NCBI RefSeq assembly: GCF_001945395.1
Contig: NZ_MSXV01000044.1
Span: 200,313-264,312, forward strand
DNA from: Pseudomonas sp. PA15(2017)
GTDB lineage: Bacteria > Pseudomonadota > Gammaproteobacteria > Pseudomonadales > Pseudomonadaceae
Direction: 5' to 3'
DNA: 64,000 nt
Position numbers and translations under genes: made by a program. Below the pieces are notes generated by a model that worked only from the letters and a program-made list of their open reading frames with translations, searched no databases and had not been told where the DNA came from. Position 1 is the first letter of the stretch. Every line of letters begins with the position of its first letter. Shown here in pieces: positions 28,773 to 37,660 of the stretch.

Positions 28773-30227
28773 ATGAGCCCAGCAAGCAGTCCGGCTGCCT
28801 ACAACTACAAGGTGGTGCGCCAGTTCGCGGTGATGACCGTGGTCTGGGGCGTGGTCGGCATGGCGCTGGGGGTGTTCATCGCCGCGCAGCTGGTATGGCC
28901 GCAACTGAACTTCGATCTGCCCTGGACCAGCTTCGGCCGCCTGCGCCCGCTGCACACCAATGCGGTGATCTTCGCCTTCGGCGGTTGCGCGCTGTTCGCC
29001 ACCAGCTATTACGTGGTGCAGCGCACCTGTCAGGTGCGGCTGGCGTCAGACCGCCTGGCGGCCTTCACCTTCTGGGGCTGGCAGGCGGTGATCGTCGCGG
29101 CGGTAGTCAGCCTGCCAATGGGCTACACCAGCAGCAAGGAATACGCCGAGCTGGAATGGCCGATCGACGTTCTCCTGGGCATCGTCTGGTTCGCCTATAT
29201 CGGCGTGTTCTTCGGCACCCTGTTCAAGCGCCGCACCCGGCATATCTACGTGGCCAACTGGTTCTTCGGCGCCTTCATCCTGGTTACCGGCATGCTGCAC
29301 CTGGTCAACAGCGCCGCCGTGCCGGTCAGCCTGTTCAAGTCCTACTCGGTATACGCCGGCGCCACCGACGCGATGATCCAGTGGTGGTACGGCCACAACG
29401 CGGTGGGCTTCTTCCTGACCACCGGCTTTCTGGGGATGATGTACTACTTCGTACCCAAGCAGGCCAACCGGCCGATCTACTCGTACCGACTGTCCATCGT
29501 GCACTTCTGGGCGCTGATCACCCTGTACATCTGGGCCGGCCCGCACCACCTGCACTACACCGCCCTGCCGGACTGGGCTCAGAGCCTGGGCATGGTGATG
29601 TCGATCATCCTCCTGGCACCGAGCTGGGGCGGCATGATCAACGGCATGATGACGTTGTCGGGTGCCTGGCATAAGTTGCGCACCGACCCGATCCTACGCT
29701 TTCTGGTGGTCTCCCTGGCGTTCTACGGCATGTCCACCTTCGAGGGGCCGATGATGGCCATCAAGACGGTCAACGCGCTGTCGCACTACACCGATTGGAC
29801 CATCGGCCACGTACACGCCGGCGCCCTGGGCTGGGTGGCGATGATCACCTTCGGCTCGCTGTATCACCTGATCCCCCGGGTATTCGGCCGTGAACAGATG
29901 CACAGCCTGGCGGCGATCCACCTGCACTTCTGGCTGGCGACCATCGGCACCGTGCTGTACATCGTCGCCATGTGGGTCAACGGCATCACCCAGGGCCTGA
30001 TGTGGCGGGCGGTGCAGGAAGACGGCACGCTCACCTACTCGTTCATCGAGTCGGTGGCGGCCAGCCACTGGGGCTACGTGGTGCGCATGATCGGCGGCGC
30101 GATCTTCTTCAGCGGCATGCTGCTGATGGCCTGGAACACCTGGCGCACCATTCGCGCCGCCGAGCCGGCCAACTACGACGCCAGCGCGCGGATTGCCCTG
30201 GCGCAAAACGGGGAAACCGGCCGATGA
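28773..30227 (+). CDS. ccoN: cbb3-type cytochrome c oxidase subunit I (second copy)
   Basis: The 484-residue subunit is very like the first CcoN across all helices, with the same metal-ligand segments ([32 protein letters not shown]). It differs mainly in loops and the C-terminal tail. The ATG at 28773, not the GTG at 28761, is chosen because it aligns with the start of the other copy. I see no ANR site in its upstream region, which fits the constitutive cco-1 set of P. aeruginosa. Its stop overlaps the ccoO start (ATGA). Confidence 0.96.
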   Translation: MSPASSPAAYNYKVVRQFAVMTVVWGVVGMALGVFIAAQLVWPQLNFDLPWTSFGRLRPLHTNAVIFAFGGCALFATSYYVVQRTCQVRLASDRLAAFTFWGWQAVIVAAVVSLPMGYTSSKEYAELEWPIDVLLGIVWFAYIGVFFGTLFKRRTRHIYVANWFFGAFILVTGMLHLVNSAAVPVSLFKSYSVYAGATDAMIQWWYGHNAVGFFLTTGFLGMMYYFVPKQANRPIYSYRLSIVHFWALITLYIWAGPHHLHYTALPDWAQSLGMVMSIILLAPSWGGMINGMMTLSGAWHKLRTDPILRFLVVSLAFYGMSTFEGPMMAIKTVNALSHYTDWTIGHVHAGALGWVAMITFGSLYHLIPRVFGREQMHSLAAIHLHFWLATIGTVLYIVAMWVNGITQGLMWRAVQEDGTLTYSFIESVAASHWGYVVRMIGGAIFFSGMLLMAWNTWRTIRAAEPANYDASARIALAQNGETGR

Positions 30228-30832
30228 AGCACGACCTGATCGAAAAGAACCTCGGCCTGATGACCCTGCTGATGGTCATCGCCGTGAGCATCGGCGGCCT
30301 CACGCAGATCGTCCCGCTGTTCTTCCAGGACGTGGTCAACGAGCCGGTGGCCGGCATGCGGCCCTACACCGCGCTGCAGCTCGAAGGCCGCGACATCTAC
30401 ATTCGCGAAGGCTGCGTGGGTTGCCATTCGCAGATGATCCGCCCGTTCCGTGCCGAAACCGAGCGCTACGGCCACTATTCGGTAGCCGGTGAAAGCGTCT
30501 GGGATCACCCCTTCCTGTGGGGCTCCAAGCGCACCGGCCCGGATCTGGCGCGAATTGGCGGGCGCTACTCGGACGAGTGGCACCGCGCCCACCTGATCAA
30601 CCCGCGCGACCTGGTGCCGGAATCGAAGATGCCCGCCTATCCCTGGCTGGCCGAGCGCACGCTCGACGGCGCCCTGAGCGCCGAAAAGCTCAAGGTCATG
30701 CAGGGCTTCGGCATTCCCTACAGCGACGACGACATCGCCAAGGCCCGCGAGGCGGTGGCCGGCAAGAGCGAGCTGGACGCACTGATCGCCTACCTGCAGG
30801 TGCTCGGCACCTCGATCCAGAACAAGCGGTGA
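30224..30832 (+). CDS. ccoO: cbb3 oxidase subunit II, monohaem cytochrome c (second copy)
   Basis: This copy has 202 residues, one N-terminal membrane anchor and a haem c site CVGCH at the same position (64–68) as in the first copy. The ATG at 30224 overlaps the ccoN stop by four bases, and the longer open frame upstream is antiparallel to no real gene start. Differences from the first copy lie mostly in the C-terminal third. Confidence 0.96.
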   Translation: MKHDLIEKNLGLMTLLMVIAVSIGGLTQIVPLFFQDVVNEPVAGMRPYTALQLEGRDIYIREGCVGCHSQMIRPFRAETERYGHYSVAGESVWDHPFLWGSKRTGPDLARIGGRYSDEWHRAHLINPRDLVPESKMPAYPWLAERTLDGALSAEKLKVMQGFGIPYSDDDIAKAREAVAGKSELDALIAYLQVLGTSIQNKR

Positions 30833-30836
30833 CGCC

Positions 30837-31040
30837 ATGCCAACCTTCCTGACCGATATCGGCACCATCCGCGGCATAGGCACCGCCGTGGTGTTCATCG
30901 CCTTCGTCGCCGTGGTGCTCTGGGCCTACAGCAGCAAGCGCAAGTCCAGCTTCGACGAAGCGGCCAACCTGCCCTTCGTCGACGAGCCGCCGCAGAGCGC
31001 CAGCCAGCAGGACCGGAAGGCTGGGGACGATAAACCTTGA
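30837..31040 (+). CDS. ccoQ: cbb3 oxidase small subunit CcoQ/FixQ (second copy)
   Basis: This 67-residue single-pass protein contains [20 protein letters not shown] and [13 protein letters not shown], mirroring the first CcoQ with a longer, more charged tail. Its TGA overlaps the TTG start of ccoP. Confidence 0.92.
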   Translation: MPTFLTDIGTIRGIGTAVVFIAFVAVVLWAYSSKRKSSFDEAANLPFVDEPPQSASQQDRKAGDDKP

Positions 31041-31984
31041 GCACCTTCTGGAGCCTGTTCATCGCGCTGGCCACCCTCGGCACGCTGCTGGGCCTGACCT
31101 GGCTGCTCATCGCCACCCGCAAGGGCCAGCGGCCGGGCGACAGCGAGCAGACCACGGGGCACAACTTCGACGGCATCGAGGAATACGACAACCCGCTGCC
31201 GCGCTGGTGGTTCCTGCTGTTTCTCGGCACCCTGGCATTCGCCGTCGGCTACCTGCTGCTCTACCCCGGGCTGGGCAACTTCAAGGGGCTGCTGCCCGGT
31301 TACGACGAGGGCTGGAGCCAAGTCGGCCAGTGGCAGCGCGAGATGGCCGCTGCTGATGCACGCTACGGCCCACTCTTCGCCGGGTACGCGGTCACCCCCA
31401 TCAGCGAACTGGCCAGGGACGAGAAAGCGCTGAAAATCGGTGGCCGATTGTTCGCCAACAACTGCGCCGTATGCCACGGCGCCGATGCCAAGGGCGCCTT
31501 CGGTTTTCCCAACCTGACCGATGACGACTGGCTGTACGGCGGCGACCCGGAAACCATCAAGACTTCCATCCTGCACGGCCGCCAGGGTGTAATGCCGGCC
31601 TGGCAGGGGATTCTCGGCGACGACGGCGTGCGTGACGTGACCGGGTACGTGCGCAGCCTCTCGAACCTGGAAAACCCGGCGGGCATCGCCGTCGATCTGG
31701 ACGCGGGCAAACAGCTCTTCGCCACCAATTGCGCCATGTGCCACGGCCCCGACGGCAAGGGCATGCAGGTGCTCGGCGCACCGAACCTGACGGACAAGGT
31801 GTGGTTATACGGTTCCAGCTTCGCCCAGGTGCAGCAGACCATTCGCCATGGGCGCAGCGGCAAGATGCCGGCGCAGGCGGAATTTCTCGGCAACGACAAG
31901 GTGCACCTGTTGGCCGCCTACGTGTACAGCCTGTCGCAGCGCGAAAAGGCGCCGGCAGAAGCGCAAAACCAGGAGAAAGATTGA
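31037..31984 (+). CDS. ccoP: cbb3 oxidase subunit III, dihaem cytochrome c (second copy)
   Basis: The 315-residue protein has the same plan as the first CcoP: two membrane helices, the [13 protein letters not shown] motif and two haem sites (CAVCH and CAMCH). The start is a TTG at 31037 that overlaps the ccoQ stop (TTGA), and it gives STFWSLF as in the other copy. A weak start codon here could tune CcoP output. The C-terminal tail ([12 protein letters not shown]) is longer than in copy one. Confidence 0.95.
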   Translation: MSTFWSLFIALATLGTLLGLTWLLIATRKGQRPGDSEQTTGHNFDGIEEYDNPLPRWWFLLFLGTLAFAVGYLLLYPGLGNFKGLLPGYDEGWSQVGQWQREMAAADARYGPLFAGYAVTPISELARDEKALKIGGRLFANNCAVCHGADAKGAFGFPNLTDDDWLYGGDPETIKTSILHGRQGVMPAWQGILGDDGVRDVTGYVRSLSNLENPAGIAVDLDAGKQLFATNCAMCHGPDGKGMQVLGAPNLTDKVWLYGSSFAQVQQTIRHGRSGKMPAQAEFLGNDKVHLLAAYVYSLSQREKAPAEAQNQEKD

Positions 31985-31989
31985 GTGCC

Positions 31990-32003
31990 CTGATCTGGGT
32001 CAG
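31990..32003 (+). promoter_or_regulatory. Weak ANR-like palindrome before ccoG
   Basis: CTGATCTGGGTCAG resembles TTGAT-N4-ATCAA with changes at both outer bases and one inner base. It lies between ccoP and ccoG, about 160 bases before ccoG, where a promoter for the maturation genes could be. It may be chance. Confidence 0.25.
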
Positions 32004-32164
32004 GACGGCTCCGGCATGCTGCGCCTAGCATGGCCCGGTACCTACCCTGCGACGGGTAGCCGCAAGCCCGATCTGGCGTTGCGGCGTACCATCGGCGCAG
32101 CGAACGATCGCGACCGGCACGTATCGGTCGCAGCAGGCCCGACCAACCGTTGTGGTAGCCCTCG

Positions 32165-33571
32165 ATGAGCCAACAGATCCCCGTCAAGAACGTCACGCCG
32201 CCCGCCGGCGAGACCATCGACCTCTATGCCAGCCGCGAGAAGATCCACACCCGCGCGTTCAGTGGCTTCTACCGCAACCTGCGGCGTGCTGGCGGGGCTC
32301 TGTTGTTCGTTCTCTACTTCGGCACCGTGTGGCTGAACTGGGACGGCCACCAGGCGGTATGGTGGAACCTGCCGGAGCGCAAGTTCCACATCTTCGGCGC
32401 CACCTACTGGCCTCAGGATTTCGTGCTGCTCTCGGCGCTGCTGATCATTGCCGCCTTCGGGCTGTTCTTCATCACCGTGTTCGCCGGCCGGGTGTGGTGC
32501 GGCTATACCTGCCCGCAGAGCGTGTTCACCTGGATATTCATGTGGGCGGAAAAGGTCACCGAGGGCGACCGCAACCAGCGCATGAAACTGGAAAAGGCGC
32601 CGATGAGTGCCAACAAGTTCGCTCGTCGCTTCGCCAAGCACAGCATCTGGCTGGGCGTTTCCCTGGCCACTGCACTGACCTTCGTCGGCTATTTTGCGCC
32701 GATCCGCGAACTGCTCGCCGAACTGGTCACCTTCGAAGCCAGCGGCTGGGCGCTGTTCTGGATCGCCTTCTTCACCCTCGCCACCTACGGCAATGCCGGC
32801 TGGCTGCGCGAGCAGGTGTGCATCCACATGTGCCCCTATGCGCGCTTCCAGAGCGTGATGTTCGACCAGGACACGCTGATCGTCTCCTACGACCCACGCC
32901 GTGGCGAAACCCGCGGCCCGCGCAAGAAGACCGCCGACCACAAGGGCCAGGGCCTGGGCGACTGCATCGACTGCACCCTGTGCGTGCAGGTGTGCCCGAC
33001 CGGCATTGACATTCGCGACGGCCTGCAGATCGAGTGCATCGGTTGCGCCGCGTGCATCGACGCCTGCGACGCCGTCATGGACAAGATGAACTACCCGCGC
33101 GGGCTGATCAGCTATACCACCGAACACAACCTCTCGGGACAGAAGACCCGCCTGCTGCGCCCACGGCTGATCGGCTACGCCGCCGCCCTGATGGCCATGC
33201 TGGCGGTATTCGCCTGGGCGGTGAGCAACCGCCCGCTGGTCGAACTGGACGTGCTCAAGGATCGGGTACTCTACCGCGAGAACGAGCAGGGCCGAATCGA
33301 GAACGTTTACACCCTGAAGATCATGAACAAGGCCCAGCAGGACGTAATCTACCGCATCGACGCCGACGGCCTGGACGGCCTGGTCTACGAAGGCCGCCGC
33401 GAAGTCCGCGCCCTGGCCGGCGAGGTGCTGGCGATCCCCGTGGAGCTGTCCATCGACGCCGAGAAGCTGCCGTCGAGCACCAACGAGATCACCTTCCGTA
33501 TCCGTGCCACCGACGACGACAGCATCCACAACGACGCCAGCAGCCGCTTTATCGGGCCGAGCGTGAAATAG
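32165..33571 (+). CDS. ccoG: Cytochrome c oxidase accessory protein CcoG (FixG/RdxA)
   Basis: The 468-residue membrane protein has about five helices and two ferredoxin-type clusters, [20 protein letters not shown] and [17 protein letters not shown]. Earlier Cys motifs are CGYTCPQ and [11 protein letters not shown]. The periplasmic C-terminal domain (about 350–468) is immunoglobulin-like. CcoG is thought to reduce copper(II) for cbb3 oxidase assembly. It is the first maturation gene after the second oxidase operon; REP-like sequence separates it from ccoH. Confidence 0.96.
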   Translation: MSQQIPVKNVTPPAGETIDLYASREKIHTRAFSGFYRNLRRAGGALLFVLYFGTVWLNWDGHQAVWWNLPERKFHIFGATYWPQDFVLLSALLIIAAFGLFFITVFAGRVWCGYTCPQSVFTWIFMWAEKVTEGDRNQRMKLEKAPMSANKFARRFAKHSIWLGVSLATALTFVGYFAPIRELLAELVTFEASGWALFWIAFFTLATYGNAGWLREQVCIHMCPYARFQSVMFDQDTLIVSYDPRRGETRGPRKKTADHKGQGLGDCIDCTLCVQVCPTGIDIRDGLQIECIGCAACIDACDAVMDKMNYPRGLISYTTEHNLSGQKTRLLRPRLIGYAAALMAMLAVFAWAVSNRPLVELDVLKDRVLYRENEQGRIENVYTLKIMNKAQQDVIYRIDADGLDGLVYEGRREVRALAGEVLAIPVELSIDAEKLPSSTNEITFRIRATDDDSIHNDASSRFIGPSVK

Positions 33572-33675
33572 CGAAAGCCGGTGGGCTTCGCGGATCGCCG
33601 CCCGGCCCACCCTACCGAGTTACAACTGTAGGCTGGGCTTCAGCCCACCAAATCGAATCAAAGAGCAGGCCAACC

Positions 33676-34182
33676 ATGAACGAAGACCTCCAACCCACCC
33701 CCTGGTACAAGCAGTTCTGGCCCTGGTTCCTGATCGCCCTGCTCGGCTACTCGGTGATCCAGGGGCTGACCCTGCTGACCGTCGCCACGCGCAATCCGCC
33801 GGGGTTGATCTCCGACGACTATTACGACGTCGGCAAAGGCATCAACCAGTCCCTGGAGCGCGAGAACCTGGCAGTGCGCCTGAAACTGCAGGCGACGCTG
33901 GACCTGGACGACGAACGTGGCATCGCCGAGCTGCAACTGCACGGCGCCAGCGCGCCCGCGCAATTGGTGCTCAACCTGGTATCGCCGACCCAGCCGGAGC
34001 GCGATCGCCGCGTGGTGCTGCAACATCAGGGTGAAGGCCTGTATCGCGGCAACCTGCAGGACAGCGTGCAGGGCCGGCGCTTCGTCGAGCTGGTCGGTCA
34101 GGAAGGCGGCCAGGACTGGCGCCTGTTCGAGGAAGAAACCCTCGAAGCCGGAAAACGCATCCAGCTCGGGGATGAACGCTGA
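33676..34182 (+). CDS. ccoH: cbb3 oxidase maturation protein CcoH/FixH
   Basis: The 168-residue protein has one N-terminal membrane helix ([17 protein letters not shown]) and a periplasmic FixH domain containing [20 protein letters not shown]. CcoH binds the assembling oxidase and is needed for its stability. The ATG at 33676 fits family length. Its TGA overlaps the region from which CcoI translation probably starts. Confidence 0.93.
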   Translation: MNEDLQPTPWYKQFWPWFLIALLGYSVIQGLTLLTVATRNPPGLISDDYYDVGKGINQSLERENLAVRLKLQATLDLDDERGIAELQLHGASAPAQLVLNLVSPTQPERDRRVVLQHQGEGLYRGNLQDSVQGRRFVELVGQEGGQDWRLFEEETLEAGKRIQLGDER

Positions 34183-34256
34183 TCGACACCTCGCTTGCCA
34201 CCGGCGCGCCGCTCGAGCGCAGCAGCCCGGCGCCCTGCTACCACTGCGGCCTGCCG

Positions 34257-36620
34257 GTGCCGGCGGGCAGCCGCTTCTCGGCAGTGGTGCTGGGCCAGGC
34301 CCGTGAGATGTGCTGCCCAGGCTGCCAGGCGGTGGCGGAAACCATCGTGCAGAACGGCCTGGAGCACTACTACAGCCACCGCAGCGAAGCGGCCAACAAC
34401 CCCCAACAGTTGCCCCAGGCGCTGCCCGACGAGCTGGCCCTGTATGACCGCCGCGACGTGCAGCAGCCCTTCGTCGAACAGAACGGTGAATGGCGCGAAA
34501 CCAACCTGCTGATCGAGGGCATCAGTTGTGCGGCCTGTGGCTGGCTGATCGAAAAGCACCTCGCGGCCCTGCCCGGTGTAGCCGAGGCGCACCTGAACCT
34601 GTCCAACCATCGCCTGCGGGTACGCTGGAGCGCCAGCGCCCTGCCCTTGAGCGCACTGCTCGGCGAGGTGCGCCGCATCGGCTACGCCGCCCACCCCTGG
34701 CAAGCCGATGCCGCCGCCGAGCAGCTGACCCGCGAGAATCGCCGCGCAATGCGCCAGCTGGGCGTCGCCGGGCTGCTATGGATGCAGGTGATGATGGCCA
34801 GCATGGCCACCTGGCCGGAATTCAACGTCGACCTGAGCCCCGAGCTGGACAGCATCCTGCGCTGGGTCAGCCTGTTTCTCACCACGCCCATCGTCTTCTA
34901 CTGCTGCGGCCAATTCTTCCGTGGCGCGCTGCGCGACCTGCGCACCCGCCACCTGAGCATGGACGTCTCGGTGTCGCTGGCCATCGGCGGCGCCTATGCA
35001 GCAGGCATCTGGTCCACCGTCATGGGCCATGGCGAGTTGTATTTCGATGCCGTGGGCATGTTCGCCCTGTTCCTGCTCAGCGGTCGCTACCTGGAACGCC
35101 GTGCCCGGGAGCGTACAGCGGCGGCTACCGCGCAACTGGTCAAGCTGCTGCCGGCCTCCTGCCTGCGCCTGGATGAGCAGGGCCACAGCCAGCGCATCCT
35201 GCTCAGCGAGCTGCAACCCGGCGACCGCGTGCTGGTGCCGCCGGGCGCGCTGCTACCGGCTGACGGCCGGGTGCTGGCCGGGCAGTCCAGCGTCGATGAA
35301 TCCCTGCTCACCGGCGAGTACCTGCCGCAACCGCGCAGCGTCGGCGATGCCGTGACCGCCGGCACGCTGAATGTAGAAGGGCCGCTCACCGTCGAGGTGC
35401 AGGCGCTGGGCGACGCCACCCGGCTGTCGGCCATCGTCCGCCTGCTGGAGCGGGCACAAGGCGAGAAGCCGCGCCTGGCCGAGATCGCCGACCGGGTGGC
35501 GCAATGGTTCCTGTTGATCGTGCTGGTGGTGGCGGCCATCGTCGGGGTTGTCTGGTGGCAGCTCGATGCATCGCGGGCGTTCTGGGTGGTGCTCGCCCTG
35601 CTCGTCGCCACCTGCCCCTGCGCCCTCGCCCTGGCTACGCCGACGGCGCTGACCACCGCTACCGGCACCCTGCACAAGCTCGGCATGCTGCTGACCCGCG
35701 GTCATGTGCTCGAAGGCATGGAGCAGATCGACACACTGATCGTCGACAAGACCGGCACCCTCACCGAAGGCCGCCTGACCCTGCGCACCGTGCAACCGCT
35801 CGGCGGCCTGGATAGCGACACTTGCCTGGCCCTGGCCGCGGCGCTGGAAAGCCAGTCCGAACATCCCATAGCCCGCGCCTTCGGCCACGCCACGGCACCG
35901 GTGGAGGCGCTGCAGAACGTGCCAGGGCTGGGCCTCGAGGGTGTCGTCGAGGGGCGCCGGTTGCGTATCGGTCAGGCCGATTTCGTCAGTGGCCTGAGCG
36001 CCAGCCCTGCGCCAGTCATTGTCGGCGAACAGGGCCAGTGGCTGCTGCTCGGCGACGAACAGGGGCCGCTGGCCTGGTTCGTACTCGACGACCGCCTGCG
36101 CGACGATGCGCCGGCCCTGGTCGAGGCGGCGCGCGGGCGCGGTTGGCAGCTCCTGCTGCTGAGCGGCGACAGCTCGCCCATGGTCGGCGAAGTGGCCCGC
36201 CAGTTGGGTATCGACCAAGCCCGCGGCGGGCTGACCCCGGACGCCAAGCTGGCCATCCTGCATGATCTGCAGACGCAAGGCCGCCGCGTGCTGATGCTCG
36301 GCGACGGCGTCAACGACGTGCCGGTGCTCGCCGGCGCCGATATCAGCGTGGCCATGGGCTCGGCCTCGGATCTGGCCAAGACCAGCGCCGATGCCGTGCT
36401 GCTCTCCAACCGGCTGACCAGCCTGGTCGATGCCCTGCGCCTGGCGCGCCGCACCCGCACCATCATCATCGAGAACCTGGCCTGGGCCGGGCTGTACAAT
36501 GGCCTGGTGCTGCCCTTCGCCGCCTTGGGCTGGATCACGCCGATCTGGGCCGCGCTGGGCATGTCGGCCAGCTCGTTGCTGGTGGTACTCAACGCACTGC
36601 GCCTGGGGAAAGCACCATGA
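34257..36620 (+). CDS. ccoI: Copper-exporting P1B-type ATPase CcoI/FixI for cbb3 oxidase
   Basis: From the conventional GTG at 34257 the product has 787 residues. An N-terminal CCPGC motif (19–23) is followed by a heavy-metal domain with GISCAACGW (C91, C94) and eight membrane helices, with the transport motif CPC in TCPCALALATPTALT. The phosphorylation site is DKTGTLT and the hinge GDGVNDVPVL. CcoI exports copper to the periplasm for CuB insertion. The true start is probably upstream: the frame is open from 34176, and 34236–34247 encode CYHC (then GLPV), a conserved N-terminal metal motif in this family. No ATG, GTG or TTG exists there, only a CTG at 34179 that overlaps the ccoH stop. Confidence 0.95.
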   Translation: MPAGSRFSAVVLGQAREMCCPGCQAVAETIVQNGLEHYYSHRSEAANNPQQLPQALPDELALYDRRDVQQPFVEQNGEWRETNLLIEGISCAACGWLIEKHLAALPGVAEAHLNLSNHRLRVRWSASALPLSALLGEVRRIGYAAHPWQADAAAEQLTRENRRAMRQLGVAGLLWMQVMMASMATWPEFNVDLSPELDSILRWVSLFLTTPIVFYCCGQFFRGALRDLRTRHLSMDVSVSLAIGGAYAAGIWSTVMGHGELYFDAVGMFALFLLSGRYLERRARERTAAATAQLVKLLPASCLRLDEQGHSQRILLSELQPGDRVLVPPGALLPADGRVLAGQSSVDESLLTGEYLPQPRSVGDAVTAGTLNVEGPLTVEVQALGDATRLSAIVRLLERAQGEKPRLAEIADRVAQWFLLIVLVVAAIVGVVWWQLDASRAFWVVLALLVATCPCALALATPTALTTATGTLHKLGMLLTRGHVLEGMEQIDTLIVDKTGTLTEGRLTLRTVQPLGGLDSDTCLALAAALESQSEHPIARAFGHATAPVEALQNVPGLGLEGVVEGRRLRIGQADFVSGLSASPAPVIVGEQGQWLLLGDEQGPLAWFVLDDRLRDDAPALVEAARGRGWQLLLLSGDSSPMVGEVARQLGIDQARGGLTPDAKLAILHDLQTQGRRVLMLGDGVNDVPVLAGADISVAMGSASDLAKTSADAVLLSNRLTSLVDALRLARRTRTIIIENLAWAGLYNGLVLPFAALGWITPIWAALGMSASSLLVVLNALRLGKAP

Positions 36621-36820
36621 CCGCGCTGTACATCCTGATTCCCGTCGCCCTGCTGCTGGTCGCCTTCGCCGTGTGGCTGTTCTTCTGGGCGGTGGACAGC
36701 GGCCAGTACGACGACCTCGACAGCCCGGCGCACCGCATCCTCTTCGATGACGATGACCCGCGCCACCAGGCAGCGGTGAAACAGGCCAAACACGAGCCCG
36801 CCGCCAAAGACCATGACTGA
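36617..36820 (+). CDS. ccoS: cbb3 oxidase assembly protein CcoS
   Basis: The 67-residue single-pass protein contains a membrane helix (YILIPVALLLVAFAVWLFFW), the CcoS motif AVDSGQYDDLDSPAHRILFD and a charged tail. CcoS is needed to insert cofactors into the catalytic subunit. Its ATG overlaps the ccoI stop (ATGA) and its end overlaps the next gene by eight bases. Confidence 0.96.
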   Translation: MTALYILIPVALLLVAFAVWLFFWAVDSGQYDDLDSPAHRILFDDDDPRHQAAVKQAKHEPAAKDHD

Positions 36821-37496
36821 CCTGCTGCCGCAACTGCTTTCCGCGCTGATGCTCGGCCTGCTCGGCGGCGGCCATTGCCTGGGCATGTGCGGCGGGCTGA
36901 TGGGCGCGCTGACCCTGGCCATCCCCGCCGAACGGCGCCACCAGCGCCTACGCTTGCTGGTCGCCTACAACGCCGGGCGCATCCTCAGCTACACGGCTGC
37001 CGGCCTGCTGCTCGGCCTGGCTGGGTGGGCGTTGGCCAGTGGTCCGCTCGCCACGGTAATGCGCAGCATCGCCGGCCTGCTGCTGATCGCCATGGGCCTT
37101 TACCTGGCCGGCTGGTGGAGCGGCCTGACGCGTATCGAAGCACTCGGCCGCGGCCTCTGGCGGCACCTGCAACCGATCACCCGACGCGTCATGCCGATCA
37201 GCAACGCGCCGCGTGCCCTGATGCTCGGCGGCCTGTGGGGCTGGCTGCCCTGCGGCCTGGTGTACAGCACCCTGCTGTGGGCGGCGAGCCAGGGTGATGC
37301 CCTGCGCAGCGCCGCGCTGATGTTCGCCTTCGGCCTCGGTACCCTGCCGGTGTTGCTGGCCACGGGGCTTGCGGCCGAGCGCCTGGTCAGCCTGCTGCGC
37401 CGGCGTGGCGTGCGCATCGCCGGCGGCCTGCTGGTGATCCTGTTCGGCCTGTGGACCCTGCCCGGCCCGCATCAGCATTGGTTGATGGGTCACTAA
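36813..37496 (+). CDS. DsbD_2/TauE-SafE-like membrane protein linked to cbb3 assembly (227 aa)
   Basis: Six membrane helices are predicted. The first contains GGGHCLGMCGGLMGAL, a Cys-bearing motif typical of this family beside ccoS genes, and a later GLWGWLPCGLVYSTLLWA carries a second conserved P-C. The Cys-rich motif and the place in the ccoGHIS cluster suggest metal or thiol-redox handling during oxidase maturation; 'sulfite exporter' is only the family label. It overlaps ccoS by eight bases. Confidence 0.85.
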   Translation: MTDLLPQLLSALMLGLLGGGHCLGMCGGLMGALTLAIPAERRHQRLRLLVAYNAGRILSYTAAGLLLGLAGWALASGPLATVMRSIAGLLLIAMGLYLAGWWSGLTRIEALGRGLWRHLQPITRRVMPISNAPRALMLGGLWGWLPCGLVYSTLLWAASQGDALRSAALMFAFGLGTLPVLLATGLAAERLVSLLRRRGVRIAGGLLVILFGLWTLPGPHQHWLMGH

Positions 37497-37504
37497 CGCT
37501 CCCC

Positions 37505-37540
37505 CGTAGCCTGGGTGAGCGAAGCGACACCCAGGCTACG
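37505..37540. repeat. Perfect palindromic repeat (CGTAGCCTGGGT … ACCCAGGCTACG)
   Basis: A 12-bp perfect inverted repeat with the centre GAGCGAAGCGAC lies just after the ccoS-linked gene and may end its transcript. A degenerate relative is at about 14611–14651. Confidence 0.7.
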
Positions 37541-37586
37541 AGCCGATCTGCGAATCTACGAGCGGTCACACCACCGCTGCGACCCC

Positions 37587-37628
37587 ATGACTCAGATCAA
37601 AAAGCCCCGCCCATACGCCCCCTAGACT
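37587..37628 (+). promoter_or_regulatory. ANR-dependent promoter of hemN
   Basis: ATGACTCAGATCAA (37587–37600) matches eight of ten fixed positions of the ANR consensus. A −10-like TAGACT lies at 37623–37628. If transcription starts near 37635 the ANR site is centred at about −41.5, the class II activator position. hemN is a known ANR target in Pseudomonas. Confidence 0.55.
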
Positions 37629-37660
37629 GCTGAGCAATCAACGCTGAAGCGGAATTCGCC

